NCBI GenBank assembly: GCA_036387915.1
Contig: DASVSV010000149.1
Span: forward strand, 1-15,403
Direction: 5' to 3'
Length of the DNA stretch: 15,403 nucleotides
DNA from: QHVT01 sp036387915
GTDB taxonomy: Bacteria > Acidobacteriota > Thermoanaerobaculia > Gp7-AA8
A model generated the notes under the pieces. That model saw only the letters and a program-made list of their open reading frames with translations. It was not told where the DNA came from and searched no databases. Position 1 is the stretch's first letter. Each line of letters opens with the position of its first letter. This document shows, piece by piece, positions 14,350 to 15,403 of this stretch. A program made the position numbers and the translations under genes.

Positions 14350-15312
14350 CTACTTCGTGAGCTCTTCGACCACGCCGATCAGCCCCTCGACCACCATCGC
14401 CATCCGTTCGTAGTCGAGCGTGTCGGGCTTGTCGCTCGGGCCGTGGTAGTGCGGATTGCGGAAGAGGGCCGTGTCCGTGACCATCAGCGCCGGATAGCCG
14501 AACTGCCAGAAGGACCATTGATCCGACCACCCCGCCTGCGGGATCAGCTCCGGCAGCACGGCCGCCTCGGCCGGGAACTTCGTGCGCGCGCGGAACGCGG
14601 CCACGGTCTGCTTCACCAGCGCGCGCGATTTGATGTTCCCGGCGAAGGCGATGAAGTTCGCGGTGTCGGGATAAAGCGCGGCCAGCGGCGGCGGGTATTG
14701 CTGCGAGCCGCGCTCGTCGCGGTAGTACCCGAGCATCTCCAGACTCAGCATCGCCACGACGTTTTCTTTCCGCTCGCGGCAGCGCTTCGCGTAGCGCCAT
14801 GAGCCCATCGCCTGCGTCTGAAAGTGCGGCGGCTCTTCGTTGACGAAGGCCACGAAGCGCAGCGTGCGCGCCGGCTTCGCATTCGCGAAATGCCGCGCCA
14901 GCGCGAGCAGTCCCGCGGTGCCGCTGGCGTTGTCGTCCGCGCCGGGCGTGGTTTCGACGGAGTCGTAATGCGCGCCGATCACGACGATCTCATTCGGCCG
15001 CGTGGTGCCGCGAATCTCGTGGATGAGGTTCGCGACCTGGATCTCCTCGAGGACGAACGTCTGGCGTTCGACGCGGCCGAGGGATTGCTCGACGTACTTT
15101 GCGGCGGCGTCGAGTTGCTCGGTCTCGAACATGTTGCGCGAGCCGTTCGCGCAGAGCGCGATCACGTCGCGGCGCAGTTCCGCGGCGAGAGTGCGGTGCT
15201 GCGGCGTTACGGCGATGCGCGGACCGGCCGACCCGCGTCTGCGAGACAAGACGAAGAGCAGTAACAGGAGCGCAACGCCGGCGGCGATGGCCGTCGTCAC
15301 TTTCGGATTCAT
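14350..15312 (-). CDS. M28-family aminopeptidase, membrane-anchored
   Basis: A 320-residue zinc peptidase with one N-terminal membrane segment (about 7-23, ending in RRR), so it probably sits outside, tethered to the membrane or cut as a signal peptide. The M28 co-catalytic zinc residues are all visible: H115 (IGAHYDS), bridging D126 (PGADDNASG), general base E159 and ligand E160 (FVNEEPPHF), E192 (SLEMLGYY) and H290 (NPHYHGPSD). Such enzymes remove N-terminal amino acids, or in related branches act as glutaminyl cyclases; the EE pair and SLEMLGYY favour aminopeptidase. The ATG at 15312 was chosen over an upstream in-frame start because GGGAGGA (15318-15324) lies 5 nt before it and the signal-like segment follows directly. 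It would complement the secreted metzincin in peptide breakdown. Confidence 0.92.
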   Translation of the reverse strand: MNPKVTTAIAAGVALLLLLFVLSRRRGSAGPRIAVTPQHRTLAAELRRDVIALCANGSRNMFETEQLDAAAKYVEQSLGRVERQTFVLEEIQVANLIHEIRGTTRPNEIVVIGAHYDSVETTPGADDNASGTAGLLALARHFANAKPARTLRFVAFVNEEPPHFQTQAMGSWRYAKRCRERKENVVAMLSLEMLGYYRDERGSQQYPPPLAALYPDTANFIAFAGNIKSRALVKQTVAAFRARTKFPAEAAVLPELIPQAGWSDQWSFWQFGYPALMVTDTALFRNPHYHGPSDKPDTLDYERMAMVVEGLIGVVEELTK

Positions 15313-15317
15313 GCGCG

Positions 15318-15324
15318 TCCTCCC
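15318..15324 (-). promoter_or_regulatory. Ribosome binding site fixing the M28 peptidase start
   Basis: GGGAGGA on the minus strand, 5 nt before the ATG at 15312, excludes the longer in-frame start at 15342. Confidence 0.75.
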
Positions 15325-15362
15325 TCGAGCAGCACTCTCCACGGGAACGAGCTCACACCGTT

Positions 15363-15403
15363 TGTCATCCCGAGCGTGAGTCGAGGGACCTGGGCGGGTG
15401 GGG
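15363..15403. repeat. Left arm of the family A palindrome, cut by the window end
   Basis: It matches 14182-14222 with two differences in 41 bases (TGTCATCCCGAGCGTGAGTC onward). The rest of the element is outside the window. Confidence 0.9.

Overview
This is a GC-rich chromosomal window from a bacterium that, by gene style, is most like an Acidobacteriota (possibly the Thermoanaerobaculia side). The pointers are a large secreted metzincin with Ig-like repeats and a duplicated C-terminal module that I associate with that group, a YcbB-type L,D-transpeptidase, an MsrB-MsrA lipoprotein, and intergenic repeats of the 'GAGCGTGAGTCGAGGGACC' and 'CCTGAGCGAAGCGAAGGGTC' type. This assignment is inference; there is no rRNA or marker gene here.

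Layout: (1) 1-3901, plus strand: a repeat arm, a run of ten heptamers, a long methyl-accepting chemotaxis protein, an inverted heptamer palindrome, then rlmA (23S rRNA G745-type methyltransferase) overlapping a SemiSWEET sugar transporter gene by ATGA. (2) 3929-4847: a REP/RAYT island. A decayed REP-associated tyrosine transposase lies between two copies of a ~190-bp inverted REP doublet. (3) 4859-9629, minus strand: the metzincin, then a small Tyr/Arg/Asp-rich disordered protein whose ribosome binding site is buried in a perfect hairpin, then a lipoprotein methionine sulfoxide reductase (MsrB-MsrA). (4) 9719-14179, plus strand: a membrane-anchored YaeI-like metallophosphoesterase, an L,D-transpeptidase behind a CRP-like palindrome, a strong terminator, a second inverted heptamer palindrome, and an MHS-family major facilitator. 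(5) 14182-15403: a 117-bp palindrome, a membrane-anchored M28 aminopeptidase on the minus strand, and a repeat arm cut by the window end.

The genes do not form one pathway. Several act at or outside the envelope: peptidoglycan cross-linking, repair of oxidised periplasmic proteins, a secreted protease, an anchored peptidase, and sugar and organic-acid transport. Peptidase plus transporters would fit a heterotroph living on proteins and small carbon compounds.

The most unusual feature is in the spaces between genes. Most intergenic regions carry a long palindrome. Two of these have arms built from 7-bp tandem units facing their own complement, and two with unrelated stems share the same 13-nt loop sequence. 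I saw no tRNA, rRNA, CRISPR array, prophage or defence cassette. The only stretches without an intact gene longer than about 200 bases are the REP/RAYT island (3902-4858) and 12646-12856.
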